The notes under the pieces were generated by a model. The model did not search any database. It was given only the letters and a program-made list of their open reading frames with translations, and was not told the DNA's origin. This document shows positions 34,167-43,585 of a DNA stretch of 64,000 bases, piece by piece. How positions within the stretch are numbered: the first letter of the stretch is position 1; every line of letters begins with the position of its first letter. This DNA is from Donghicola eburneus. Its GTDB lineage: Bacteria > Pseudomonadota > Alphaproteobacteria > Rhodobacterales > Rhodobacteraceae. A program made the position numbers and the translations under genes. The stretch is from NCBI RefSeq assembly GCF_900115865.1, contig NZ_FOXY01000006.1, forward strand, positions 124,001-188,000, given 5' to 3'.

Positions 34167-35549
34167 ATGACGACTTTTACAACGACGGCTTACGGTTGGT
34201 TCGAGAACGAGAGCGTTGATCCGACGGACATCTCTGAAGCGCAGATTTACGAGGTTGGCTTTGTCGGGACAAACGACCTGCAGATTTCCTACGAATACAC
34301 GTACGAAGATGAAGAGTGGCCTTTCGTGGAGATCAGCATCGAGCAAGGCCAGCTTTACAATGTGGTGATCGACGGTGAAATCTATTCGCTGCTCGAAGCG
34401 TATTCGAGCTTCGCCACAGTTTCTTTGGAAAACGGCGATACCATCGATTTCGCGACTGTCCGTTACGGCGATTACGAAGGCGAAAGCTATGTGTTCCTGA
34501 TCCCTTTGGCGGGCGATTACAGTACTTATTTCAATGAAAACTTCGACCTAGACGCACTTGAAAATGTGAGGTCTCTGGTAGACTTCGAAGACTATCTCTT
34601 CTCTGGCACATTCGCCGAGGGCGCAACCTTTAGCCTGCTCGATCTGCCCGAAATCGCGGTGTCGCAGGATGACTATATCGCAGACTTCCCCGGATACGAC
34701 TATATCGTCAGCGGTGATGGCGATGACGAAATCTATGGCCTGTCGGGCAATGACACGATCAAAAGCGGTGCGGGTGACGACTATTTGGTTCCGGGCCAAG
34801 GGCGTGACAAAATTCTCGGCGGCGCGGGCTTCGATCAGGTCAGCTACAATGAAAGTGACGGCGTCACGCAAGGTGTGAAAGTGAACCTCGCCAAAGGGTT
34901 TGCGATCGATAACTGGGGCGATCGCGACACCGTCAAACAAGTCGAGGCGGTTCGCGGCTCTTCGCTCGACGACACGCTGATCGGGAACAAACAAAATAAC
35001 TTTTTCCGCGGTCTAGAAGGCGATGACACCATCAATGGTGGGAACGGCTCTGACCAAGTGCGTTACGACCGCGACGCGCGCTATGGCGGCGAAGATGGCG
35101 TAACAGTCAATCTGGCCAAGGGATTTGCGATTGATGGCTTTGGGGATCGCGACAAGCTGGTCTCAATCGAACGCGTCTTGGGCAGTGACTACAACGACAA
35201 GCTGATCGGCAATAAGGGCAACAACACCCTGAGCGGTTTGGACGGGCGCGATGTAATCCTTGGGGGCTCAGGCGCTGATACCATTGAGGGTGGCGCGGGC
35301 AACGACAAGCTCAAGGGCCAAGGCGGAAATGACGTTTTTATCTTTGATCTGGATTCCGGCCGCGACAAGGTTCTGGGCTTCAAGACTGGCAGCGATGTGT
35401 TTGACCTGACCGAAGCGGACATCGCCTTTGACGAACTGAGCTTTGAACAGAGCGGGAAATTCGTTTTGGTGGAGTTCGAAGACGTGGACATTCTGGTTCG
35501 TGGCTCCAGCCTGTCTGATCTGAATGACGCGGATAACTTTATCTTCTGA
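34167..35549 (+). CDS. RTX calcium-binding protein with duplicated module
   Basis: About 460 residues from ATG 34167 (AGGA upstream); GTG 34146 is an alternative. The first 170 residues are acidic and beta-rich with no signal peptide, as expected for type I secretion. RTX nonapeptides then appear (GDGDDEIYG, GSGNDTIKS-like, GAGDDYLVP, GGAGFDQVS). A module of about 60 residues occurs twice: GVKVNLAKGFAIDNWGDRD...LIGNKQNN and GVTVNLAKGFAIDGFGDRD...LIGNKGNN. The C-terminus DVFIFDLDSGRDKVLGF...FDLTEADIAFDEL resembles the RTX end domain with the secretion signal. It is probably an extracellular calcium-folded matrix or adhesive protein. No secretion system is nearby. Confidence 0.88.
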   Translation: MTTFTTTAYGWFENESVDPTDISEAQIYEVGFVGTNDLQISYEYTYEDEEWPFVEISIEQGQLYNVVIDGEIYSLLEAYSSFATVSLENGDTIDFATVRYGDYEGESYVFLIPLAGDYSTYFNENFDLDALENVRSLVDFEDYLFSGTFAEGATFSLLDLPEIAVSQDDYIADFPGYDYIVSGDGDDEIYGLSGNDTIKSGAGDDYLVPGQGRDKILGGAGFDQVSYNESDGVTQGVKVNLAKGFAIDNWGDRDTVKQVEAVRGSSLDDTLIGNKQNNFFRGLEGDDTINGGNGSDQVRYDRDARYGGEDGVTVNLAKGFAIDGFGDRDKLVSIERVLGSDYNDKLIGNKGNNTLSGLDGRDVILGGSGADTIEGGAGNDKLKGQGGNDVFIFDLDSGRDKVLGFKTGSDVFDLTEADIAFDELSFEQSGKFVLVEFEDVDILVRGSSLSDLNDADNFIF

Positions 35550-35596
35550 GCCTAACCAGTCGTAGGTAACCTTAACGTACTGGCTTTAAAAGAAAA

Positions 35597-35623
35597 GCGG
35601 TAGGAACTGCACGTTCCTGCCGC
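35597..35623. other. Long hairpin between two RTX genes
   Basis: GCGGTAGGAAC (35597-35607) pairs with GTTCCTGCCGC (35613-35623), eleven pairs with one G-U, loop TGCAC. On the plus strand no T-run follows. On the minus strand the hairpin is followed by TTTTCTTTT. It could separate the transcripts of the two RTX genes. Confidence 0.45.
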
Positions 35624-35696
35624 AAATCGGCACCCATTTTGCCGCGGACACACCTCAGCCTGATCTGTGGTGGAATGTGGAAAGATTGGGTGCGTC

Positions 35697-38246
35697 ATGG
35701 GGGACTTCCTCGTGCACGTCGGCTCTGCCTTTGACGAGGCGGATGACGACGATTTTACTGTCCTAGAGGCTCTGCGAGACGTCGCAGTGGTTCTGGTGGA
35801 CGGCGCACCTATCGCGATATCCTTGACGGGTCCTAACCCCGGCGGATGGCTGGCGGCGTGGGATTTGAGCGCCGACGTTCCGCTACTGCAAAAAATCGAA
35901 CTTTCTGGCAGCGGTATGGCGGGTGTCGACCCAGAGATCTGGGTCAATAGTGGTGATCAAATCCTGCTAATGGGGATGGGCAGCCATGCTGTCTCTTTGA
36001 CCGCGCCGACCTCGATCAGCGTTACGGGTGTTTCCGCCGATCTTTCAGACCTGACCCTGATTAACAGTGGGTCTCTCTATGTCGCGTTGTCCGGCGCGTC
36101 AGATGCAGGTGTCTATTCCGCGTCCGACTCTGGTTTGGAATTGCTCGGCGATCTAACACACACTGATGGCTTGGCGCCGACTTCGCTGGCCTCGTTCGGG
36201 GGAACGGTGATCATGGGCGGCGTCGGTGATACGGTTCTGGCGGTGTACAAAGCTCAAGCTGATGGCAGCTTGAACCCAGTGTCCAATCTCGTGGCCGAGG
36301 ACAATCCTGGTATCGCAGGCTTGGTGCAGCTCGCGACGACAGTTGTCGGGGGAACCCGTTTTGTGATCGCTACGGGCGCTCAGAGCAATTCGGTGAGCGT
36401 GTTCAAGCTGGACGGTACGGGAACTTTGCAGGTCACGGATCATCTGAACGATACCAATACATCGCGTCTGGCATCTGCTCAGGTGCTAGAAGTGGTCGAT
36501 GTGGGCGATCAGGCTATGGTGATCGTTGGTGGTAGGGATGCGGGCCTCAGCTTCTTTCGTCTCTTGCCGGATGGCACGCTCCTGCACGAGGGGGAAGTGG
36601 AGGATACCCTCGAGAGCGCTTTGACAGGTCTGACGGCGCTGTCGGCATACCGAACTGACGATGGGCAGATCGGCGTTATCGCAGGCAGTGCATCGGAGCA
36701 GGGCATCAGCCAGTATCAGAGTTCCAACTCGCTCGATCGTCAGACGATTTATGCAGTAGGGGCAAGCGCTGAAGGCGACGATACCCCTGCAGTTCTTATG
36801 GGGAGCTCGGCGAACGATCGTCTGAGAGCTGGTTCTTCGGGGGATATCCTGCGCGATGGCGCCGGCGAAGATACCATGTATGGCGGGCGAGGGGTGGATG
36901 TCTTTTCGCTCGTTTCGGACGGTGCCAGAGACGAAATCCGCGATTTTGACATGAAGAATGACCGCCTCGATCTGTCTGGTTGGGCGTTCTACAGAAGCCC
37001 CGACCAGCTGGACATCACGGTGACAGAGACGGGTGCGACAATCTCATACAGCTTGTTGGACCGGACCGAGACGTTGATCCTGTACAGCACCCATGGCGGG
37101 TCGATCCCTTGGTCTCGGATCATGGCCAGTTTGGTGACCGGCCCAACTCGTACACTGCAAAGTTGGGTCGAGCCGCTGGTGGAATTCTACGCTGTAGACG
37201 AGCCAACAGACAAAAGCGACCGTATCAAGGGGAGGGATTTTGGCGACTGGCTGAATGGCTTGGACGGTGATGACTGGCTGAGCGGGTTGGGTGGACATGA
37301 TCGTCTGTTTGGCGGTGCTGGTGACGATACATTGCTCGGTGGCAGCGGGAATGACGCATTAAACGGTGGCGCAAACAATGACGTTTTGCGTGGTCACGGC
37401 GGCGATGATGTGTTGTCCGGCGGCGCGGGCAAGGACCTATTGGTTGGCGCCAAAGGCGAAGATACATTGGACGGCGGAGGCGGCGCGGACAGGATCCTTG
37501 GTGGTGCGGACGCGGATGTTGTGAACGGCGGTGGCGGGAACGACACCATCCGATCTGGCGGCGGTTCCGACCATGTTTCCGGCCAGAATGGCAAGGATGT
37601 GCTGATCGGGGGAGGCGGAAACGATACCATCATTGCGGGCGGCGGCGCCGATCTTGTCAAAGGCGGCGGTGGTGTGGACCAAATTTCCGGCGGGGGCGGG
37701 CGCGATCGCCTGTATGGTGGGGCCGGATCAGATACGCTGGAGGGCAGCGCGGGCAATGACAGGCTCTATGGCAATGGCGGGTCAGATAATTTGGCTGGCG
37801 GAGGCGGCAAGGACTTGCTGTCCGGTGGTGCGGGACATGACTTGCTGGATGGTGGGACCTATCCTGATCGCCTACTTGGTGGTGGAGGGCGCGATACCCT
37901 GCTCGGTGCCGAAGGTGGTGATGTCTTAGAGGGCGGCGGTGGGAATGATGCGCTTGATGGGGGCGCAGGCAATGACACCCTGAGCGGTGGCAAGGGACGG
38001 GACACTCTGATCGGAGGCGCCGGTCGTGACACCTTTGTCTTCGTCGGAGGGCACGACCGGATCGAGGACTTTGACCCAAATTTCGATGAGTTGATGTTGG
38101 ATCGCGGGCTCCAGCCTGCGCACAAAAGCCTAGAGATATCGGAGACGAAAACGGGTTATCTGTTCGACTGGGGCAAAGCGAGGGATTTGCTCATCGTAGG
38201 GGATTTGGACCCCGATCAAATTCTGGATGATCTGGGCTGGTACTAG
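35697..38246 (+). CDS. Large RTX protein with N-terminal beta-propeller-like region
   Basis: About 849 residues from ATG 35697; GTG 35667 is an alternative. Residues 1-360 contain repeated strands in the style of a seven-bladed propeller ([66 protein letters not shown]). Two RTX arrays follow. A short one near 370-400 ends in [21 protein letters not shown] long one spans about 510-790 with more than twenty nonapeptides ([30 protein letters not shown]). The array ends in [17 protein letters not shown], the common last-repeat/secretion end. No signal peptide is present. The likely fate is type I secretion and calcium-dependent folding at the cell surface. Confidence 0.87.
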   Translation: MGDFLVHVGSAFDEADDDDFTVLEALRDVAVVLVDGAPIAISLTGPNPGGWLAAWDLSADVPLLQKIELSGSGMAGVDPEIWVNSGDQILLMGMGSHAVSLTAPTSISVTGVSADLSDLTLINSGSLYVALSGASDAGVYSASDSGLELLGDLTHTDGLAPTSLASFGGTVIMGGVGDTVLAVYKAQADGSLNPVSNLVAEDNPGIAGLVQLATTVVGGTRFVIATGAQSNSVSVFKLDGTGTLQVTDHLNDTNTSRLASAQVLEVVDVGDQAMVIVGGRDAGLSFFRLLPDGTLLHEGEVEDTLESALTGLTALSAYRTDDGQIGVIAGSASEQGISQYQSSNSLDRQTIYAVGASAEGDDTPAVLMGSSANDRLRAGSSGDILRDGAGEDTMYGGRGVDVFSLVSDGARDEIRDFDMKNDRLDLSGWAFYRSPDQLDITVTETGATISYSLLDRTETLILYSTHGGSIPWSRIMASLVTGPTRTLQSWVEPLVEFYAVDEPTDKSDRIKGRDFGDWLNGLDGDDWLSGLGGHDRLFGGAGDDTLLGGSGNDALNGGANNDVLRGHGGDDVLSGGAGKDLLVGAKGEDTLDGGGGADRILGGADADVVNGGGGNDTIRSGGGSDHVSGQNGKDVLIGGGGNDTIIAGGGADLVKGGGGVDQISGGGGRDRLYGGAGSDTLEGSAGNDRLYGNGGSDNLAGGGGKDLLSGGAGHDLLDGGTYPDRLLGGGGRDTLLGAEGGDVLEGGGGNDALDGGAGNDTLSGGKGRDTLIGGAGRDTFVFVGGHDRIEDFDPNFDELMLDRGLQPAHKSLEISETKTGYLFDWGKARDLLIVGDLDPDQILDDLGWY

Positions 38247-38654
38247 CCCGATTCTCCTGTGTCGCGCACAGCCCTAGGGGCAAAATCGCGCCAACCGTTC
38301 AGGATTTAGAAATAACCGTCATCCTTTGCGATATATTTTTCACGCCACAGCTTAGGGAATTGTTACTTGTGCTGGCGCAAAGGTTGACCGGTATCAGCCG
38401 TTTGTAAGAATTGGTTTTGAGCGCGGATAAGTATTTTCCGTTTTGCTCAATAAAAACAGTTAATTGATATGAAATATTTCTGCTTTAGTGCAGCGGTATT
38501 TCAACGAAGATAATCCGTTTTGATATCAGGGTTTACGACTCTCTCTTCTTGGTCGCCTACCATGTTTTTTCGTGACTGATTGGCACGGATCAGGCACTTG
38601 CCTAGAGTGAGGCAAAAATTTCCCCGACATTCCATATTCAAAGTGAGATAGAAC
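38247..38654. other. Intergenic region between RTX genes
   Basis: 408 bp upstream of the third RTX gene. Apart from a minor inverted repeat CTGTG-tcgcg-CACAG (38257-38271) after the second RTX gene I see no terminator, RNA gene or coding frame. The downstream half is AT-rich and probably contains the promoter of the third RTX gene. Confidence 0.4.
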
Positions 38655-40121
38655 GTGGCGACGGATTCATACATTGGCACAGGCGATGCGGACAGCATCA
38701 ATGGCGGCAGCACCGATGACACAATGATCGGATATGCTGGCGCGGATACCCTTCGGGGCCGAGGCGGCAGCGATACAATCATTGGTGGGTCGGGTAACGA
38801 CGTCCTGGATGGCGGGACGTTCGACGACACCAACGATGTGCTGGATTACTACGACGAGGGCGGCGAGGGCGCTGTCAATGTCAACACTTCGACAGGATCG
38901 GCCACCGACACTTACGGCGACACCGATAGCTTCACGCGGTTCGAGACGATTTACGGCACCGCGCTTGGCGACATCTTTCTGCTAAGCGGCGGCGACGAAG
39001 TCACGATCTGGAGCGCCGATGGCGACGACACCATTCGCGCGGGCAACGGTCTTGTGACACTGAACTATTACCGCGACTATTCGCAGGTCGACGGTCGTAC
39101 TGGCATTGATGTGGACTTGGCGAACGGCACGATCACCGACGGCTTCGGCGATACCGACACGCTGTTCGGCGAGGTCGCCGAAGTGCGCGGCACGATCTAC
39201 GCAGACGAGATGAAAGCCGGCGATTGGGGGGTGTCCTTTGTGGGTTCTTACGGCACCGACACTCTAATCGGTGGCGATGGGGATGACACTCTGAATGGTG
39301 GCAGCGAAGATGACTCCCTCGTCGGGCGCAGCGGCGACGACTACATCGTCGGAGAAGCTGGCGACGACACGATCAAAGGCGGCGGCGGTTCCGACACCAT
39401 CGGCGGCGGCGAGGGCGAGGACTTCATTCGCGGCAGAGCTGGCGGTGACTCCCTGACTGGCGGCAATGGCGACGACCTGATTTATGGCAACGGTGGTAAC
39501 GACACCATTGGCGGCGGGTCTGGCCACGATACGATCTTTGGCGGGAACGGCGACGACACGGTGAATGGCGATTTCGGCGATGACCTGATCAAAGGGGGCA
39601 GCGGCAACGATACCCTCATTGGCGGCGGCGACGACGATACAGTCTACGGACAGCGCGGGAACGATGATCTATTGGGGTCGTCGGGCGATGATGTCATCTA
39701 TGGCAATGCCGGCAACGACGTGGTCGATGGCGGTTCTGACAATGACAAGGTTTACGGCGGCGCGGGCAATGACAGCGTGATCGGCAACGACGGCGACGAC
39801 ACGCTCTTTGGTGGCAATGGCGACGATTTGGTTAGCGGCGGTCAGGGCGATGATAAATTGCGCGGCGGCAGTGGCGCAGATACCTTCTACTTTGTCGCCG
39901 GAGAGGACAGCACGAACCACGACATTGTTGTCGATTTCGAGGATGACATCGACCGCATGGCAATCGAACAGACGCTGATCGGGGACTATTCGCAAAGCGC
40001 TTTAGAGGACTACGCCGCACAGGTCGGCAATAACGTCGTCTTCACCTTCTCCACGGGGGATACGCTGACGGTGCGCAATATCTTGGTCGATGATCTGATC
40101 GACGACTGTGCCTATTTCTGA
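38655..40121 (+). CDS. RTX protein built almost entirely of calcium-binding repeats
   Basis: 488 residues from GTG 38655. RTX nonapeptides begin immediately (YIGTGDADSINGG, GRGGSDTIIGGSGNDVLDGG) and run with interruptions to about residue 420 (GGDGDDTLNGG, GNGGNDTIGGG, GGAGNDSVIGN, GGSGADTFYFV). Two copies of the VNVxT/VDLAxGxxTDxxGDTD module sit at about 75-110 and 150-190 and match the modules of the protein at 34167. The end, DSTNHDIVVDFEDDIDRMAIEQ, fits the usual C-terminal secretion domain. No enzymatic domain is visible. It is probably an extracellular, calcium-dependent structural or adhesive protein. Confidence 0.88.
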   Translation: MATDSYIGTGDADSINGGSTDDTMIGYAGADTLRGRGGSDTIIGGSGNDVLDGGTFDDTNDVLDYYDEGGEGAVNVNTSTGSATDTYGDTDSFTRFETIYGTALGDIFLLSGGDEVTIWSADGDDTIRAGNGLVTLNYYRDYSQVDGRTGIDVDLANGTITDGFGDTDTLFGEVAEVRGTIYADEMKAGDWGVSFVGSYGTDTLIGGDGDDTLNGGSEDDSLVGRSGDDYIVGEAGDDTIKGGGGSDTIGGGEGEDFIRGRAGGDSLTGGNGDDLIYGNGGNDTIGGGSGHDTIFGGNGDDTVNGDFGDDLIKGGSGNDTLIGGGDDDTVYGQRGNDDLLGSSGDDVIYGNAGNDVVDGGSDNDKVYGGAGNDSVIGNDGDDTLFGGNGDDLVSGGQGDDKLRGGSGADTFYFVAGEDSTNHDIVVDFEDDIDRMAIEQTLIGDYSQSALEDYAAQVGNNVVFTFSTGDTLTVRNILVDDLIDDCAYF

Positions 40122-40128
40122 CGGCAAT

Positions 40129-40156
40129 GGGGCGGCCACGGTCGCCCCTTCTTCTT
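40129..40156 (+). terminator. Terminator after the third RTX gene
   Basis: GGGGCGGCC (40129-40137) and GGTCGCCCC (40140-40148) can pair, with the innermost bases forming the loop. They are followed by the T-rich TTCTTCTT (40149-40156). It lies between the convergent RTX and YhaN-like genes. Confidence 0.7.
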
Positions 40157-40162
40157 GGTCGG

Positions 40163-43100
40163 TCAGATGCTGTGAACTGTCACAGCGCCGCCGCACACCT
40201 CTTGGGCCAAGTCGACCACATGTTTGTGATGGGTCAGGTAAATGGCCTGTCCGGTCTGTCCGATACGTGCCATCACCTGACAGGCGGATCGCGTACGATC
40301 CTCGTCAAAGGTTTCAAAGATATCATCGCAGAAGAATGGCAGGGTCTGGCCTTGGGCCGCTAGTTGGTCAAAGGCCGCAGCGCGCAGCGCCAGATAGAGC
40401 TGGAATCGCGTGCCCTTGGACATGTCTTTGGCCTGTTTTGCCTGCCCTGCAGCGTCATAGGCGATCAGTGTTTCTGACTGGCCAGATGGCACCGTGTCGA
40501 GCCGTACATAGGCACCATTTGTAAGGGTGGCAAAGGTGGCTTCGGCAGCCTGCATCATCCCGCTGCGATGGGTGTCGCGGTAGCGGCGGATGGCTTCTTC
40601 GGCCAAGCGATGCCCGAGCCGCAATTCCAGATGGCGCCGTGCAACCTCTTGAATCTCTAGCTCTATGATTGCCTTTTGTTCGGTCAGAAGCGCAATGTCG
40701 CTATCGCCCGTGACAGCCTTTAGGGCGTGTTCGGCCCGCCCCCGCTCTGCGCTCGCCGTACTGAGCGCTGTGTCCGCTTCATCAATATCGCGCCCAAGCT
40801 GGTCAATCTGATCTGCCAATGTTTCAGCGGTATGCCCCTTTAGGCAATCGCGGACTTGCGCGAGATTCTCTACACTGAGTTTATCCGTCAGCGCGTGTTT
40901 GCTTCGTGAGAGGGTCTCGCGCTGCTCCAAGACCTTCTCTGTGGTCGCCACGGCGCGGCGCAGGTCCGCGAGAGTCTGTGTTTCGATTGATGCTGGGAAA
41001 ATCGCCGCCAGATCTGCGACGCGGCGCTCAATCTGTGTGAGTTCGGCCCGTGCAGCCGCCTTGTTTTCTTCGAGCTGCCGCATTTGTTCGCTCAATTGTG
41101 CGAAGCGCTCCTCGGCTGCTTGGGCTTGGGCCGCGAGAGCTGAAAGAGACTGGTGCAAGGCATCTGCATTTCTTTCTTCAGGCAGCGCATGCTGCGTCGC
41201 TAAGTCCTGCAATTTTGCCAGATAGAGCGCCTGATCCTCTGTCATCCCATTGATTTGGCGGGAGAACTGCTGACGCTTGATGTCGTCCTCGCGCAGCGAC
41301 TGTAGGGGCGTGAGCCCGTTTTCCAGCGCCTCTGGTGCGATATGACCTGAAAAAGAACTTGCGATCAGGTCACGCCACCGCGCTTCCGCTGCGCTGAGGG
41401 CGTCTTGCGCAGCTTGCACCGTGGCCTCGCGGTGGCGTATCTCAGCCGTGATGGATCGCATTTCCGCAGCGTGGTTCTGCTTGGCTTCTCGGTCTTTCTG
41501 TTGGCTTGCTGCCTTGCGCCGTGCTGTGTCAACCGCGTCGTCTAGGGTTGGTGAAACCAAGGCGGCTGCCTGCGCAATAACTTGAGTCAGCGTCTCTGTG
41601 CGGTTCAAAGTGTCTGCTTGTTCTGCGCGCACCAATTCCAAAGAGTGCTGGGCTGCGCGGGCAGCTTCTGCCGCTTTGATCCATTTGGGCAGCGAAGCCG
41701 GATCTAGGGCCTCTCGTAATCCAGCGTGTTGGCAAACCGTCTCGGCCTCTGCGATCGCGGCATCGTGGTCTGTCTGCGCTTGCACCAAAGCATTGCCCGT
41801 TCCAGTGCGTCGCGCTTTGGCCTCGGCGAGGTCGGCCTCTACTTGTCGCAATTCCCCCAGATCTCGCGCGTGGCTTAGGCGCTTGTCTGCAGCATCGTCA
41901 ACCGCTTGCATCGCAGCTGCGAAATCCTGTGCGCTTTGCGCGTTCAAGACCTGTAGGTGCATGGACCACAGGGTGTCACGCTCTTGCTTCAACGCGCTTG
42001 CTGCATCGTCGCCGATGACACCGCCCCCGTCCTTCAAGTGGTTAATTTTTGCAGTTTTCGCGACGATGTCGCTGTCTTGGTCCGCGGCGGTTTTCTGTAG
42101 CTCCGACAAGTCATGGCGCAGGTCGCGAACCCGGTCAGCCAACGCTTCGGCGGCGTCAGAGGCGATCGGGACAGTCGGTGTCGTGTCGAACTGTTGATCC
42201 GCAATGGTCAACGCAGCCAGACTGTCAGAATACGTGCGCTGGGCCTGAGCGACGCTGTGGCGCGCTGTTGCATGCGCCGTAAGCAAACGATCCGCCCCAT
42301 ATTGCTCTAGCAATGCGGTCCAGTCGGTCGCTTCATCGGATGTTACCGGGGCCTGTGAGTGCAGGGCTCTTTGACGGTCTTGGAGCGCTTGCAAGTCCCC
42401 CGTGGTCCCCTCGGCCTGTCGCCGCGCATCGCGCAAAGCGGTCCGAGCACCTTCGATCGTGGTCATCGTGCCTTCGTCAATCAACAGGGCATCCAACCCA
42501 TCAGGAGTGGCGCCCAACTGCCGCGCGATGGACGTCATTTCCGCTGTGATATCTGCGTTTTCGCTCCGGCGGCGGTCCAGATCGCGCAGAGCCCCCAGAT
42601 GCCGCGACCGCAACTCTTCGAGCGCTTGAAGCGCGTCGATCAGAGGGAGATATTCGGGGTGGCGTTCAATCGCTTCCAGATCGACGCGAGCTTTGGCCAG
42701 AGCCTGTTCTGCTGTGTCGATCCGAGAGGTATGCTTGCTTTGCTCTTCGATCAGGCCGACCAGCTCTTCGGGGTTAATATCGAGTTGTTCGGGGTAGTCA
42801 TCCGTCCCAGCCAGCAAGGCCGAGAGCCTATCGACCTCTGAAAGCATCGGAAGGGCGTTTGCCAAGGTTTCGGCGTCGGCCCGTGCACTGCGCAGTTTGG
42901 CGCGTTTCCCAACCAGATCCTGCTCTTCGCTCTGAGCCGCTTCCAACGCCTGTTTTAGCTTTCGATAGGCACTCGCAGGAACGTCGAGCTCTTTGATCTG
43001 CTTGTCGAGCGCCTCGCGTTCTTTCTTCAGAATTGCGAAACGCGTTTTAGAGGCGCGGGCGCGGTGCAGGTCATCCGCTTCGGACTGGACTTGGTCCAGC

Positions 43101-43585
43101 ACGGCGGTCAGGTCGCTAATCCCTGCGGCGGCTGAAAACAGCAGCCGACCGATATCACCTTTGCTGCTGGCAATCTCTTCTCCGCCCTTTTCGATCGTCT
43201 CATCATCAAGGCAAAGAAGTTTGCGATACTCGGTCTCGTCCAATCCACCAAGGATGCCTGCCATTGCGTTTTCAGGCAGGGCAACGCCGTTTTCGTCCGT
43301 CAGCGCTCCGTCGCGTTGGGGCAGCCGCGTGAAATGGCGCGTTTGATCACCAATCTCCAGAGTGCCAGAAATGCTCAGGTTCTTGCGTTGGTGCTGAAAG
43401 CCGTAGCTGTCTTGGTGCGGGAACCCGTAGAGTAGGCGCAGGAAACCTTCCATCGTGGTGGTTTTTCCGGCTTCGTTCGGGCCGTAGATCACGTGGAAGT
43501 CGCCTGACGCTGAGGCGGGGCCAAAGTCATAGGTTTTGCCCGCGAAGCGGCCAAACCGGTCGAGCGAGAGATTGCGTAGACGCAT
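40163..43585 (-). CDS. SbcC/YhaN-like AAA ATPase with long coiled coil
   Basis: 1140 residues. The N-terminal ABC-type half-ATPase has FGRFAGKTYDF and Walker A YGPNEAGKTTTM (about 34-45). Residues about 170-960 are mostly heptad-rich coiled coil. The C-terminal half has the signature-like MSKGTRFQLYLALRAAA and the Walker B/D-loop region FFCDDIFETFDEDRTRSA. This is the layout of Rad50/SbcC and, by the N-terminal details, of the YhaN family. No CxxC zinc-hook motif is present in the coil. With the nuclease encoded immediately upstream it should form an ATP-dependent DNA-end processing complex. The start ATG overlaps the upstream TGA (TGATG), implying translational coupling. Confidence 0.88.
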   Translation of the reverse strand: MRLRNLSLDRFGRFAGKTYDFGPASASGDFHVIYGPNEAGKTTTMEGFLRLLYGFPHQDSYGFQHQRKNLSISGTLEIGDQTRHFTRLPQRDGALTDENGVALPENAMAGILGGLDETEYRKLLCLDDETIEKGGEEIASSKGDIGRLLFSAAAGISDLTAVLDQVQSEADDLHRARASKTRFAILKKEREALDKQIKELDVPASAYRKLKQALEAAQSEEQDLVGKRAKLRSARADAETLANALPMLSEVDRLSALLAGTDDYPEQLDINPEELVGLIEEQSKHTSRIDTAEQALAKARVDLEAIERHPEYLPLIDALQALEELRSRHLGALRDLDRRRSENADITAEMTSIARQLGATPDGLDALLIDEGTMTTIEGARTALRDARRQAEGTTGDLQALQDRQRALHSQAPVTSDEATDWTALLEQYGADRLLTAHATARHSVAQAQRTYSDSLAALTIADQQFDTTPTVPIASDAAEALADRVRDLRHDLSELQKTAADQDSDIVAKTAKINHLKDGGGVIGDDAASALKQERDTLWSMHLQVLNAQSAQDFAAAMQAVDDAADKRLSHARDLGELRQVEADLAEAKARRTGTGNALVQAQTDHDAAIAEAETVCQHAGLREALDPASLPKWIKAAEAARAAQHSLELVRAEQADTLNRTETLTQVIAQAAALVSPTLDDAVDTARRKAASQQKDREAKQNHAAEMRSITAEIRHREATVQAAQDALSAAEARWRDLIASSFSGHIAPEALENGLTPLQSLREDDIKRQQFSRQINGMTEDQALYLAKLQDLATQHALPEERNADALHQSLSALAAQAQAAEERFAQLSEQMRQLEENKAAARAELTQIERRVADLAAIFPASIETQTLADLRRAVATTEKVLEQRETLSRSKHALTDKLSVENLAQVRDCLKGHTAETLADQIDQLGRDIDEADTALSTASAERGRAEHALKAVTGDSDIALLTEQKAIIELEIQEVARRHLELRLGHRLAEEAIRRYRDTHRSGMMQAAEATFATLTNGAYVRLDTVPSGQSETLIAYDAAGQAKQAKDMSKGTRFQLYLALRAAAFDQLAAQGQTLPFFCDDIFETFDEDRTRSACQVMARIGQTGQAIYLTHHKHVVDLAQEVCGGAVTVHSI

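Noticed and set aside
37394-38123. Several minus-strand frames opposite the RTX repeats, Pro/Ser- or His/Arg-rich
   Set aside because: They are the antisense reading of GG-rich nonapeptide repeats; composition follows from the repeats, not from selection on a protein.
35697-40121. Regularly spaced repeats that could suggest a CRISPR or satellite array
   Set aside because: The repeats are in frame, encode GGxGxDxx nonapeptides and vary at third codon positions, so they are protein repeats.
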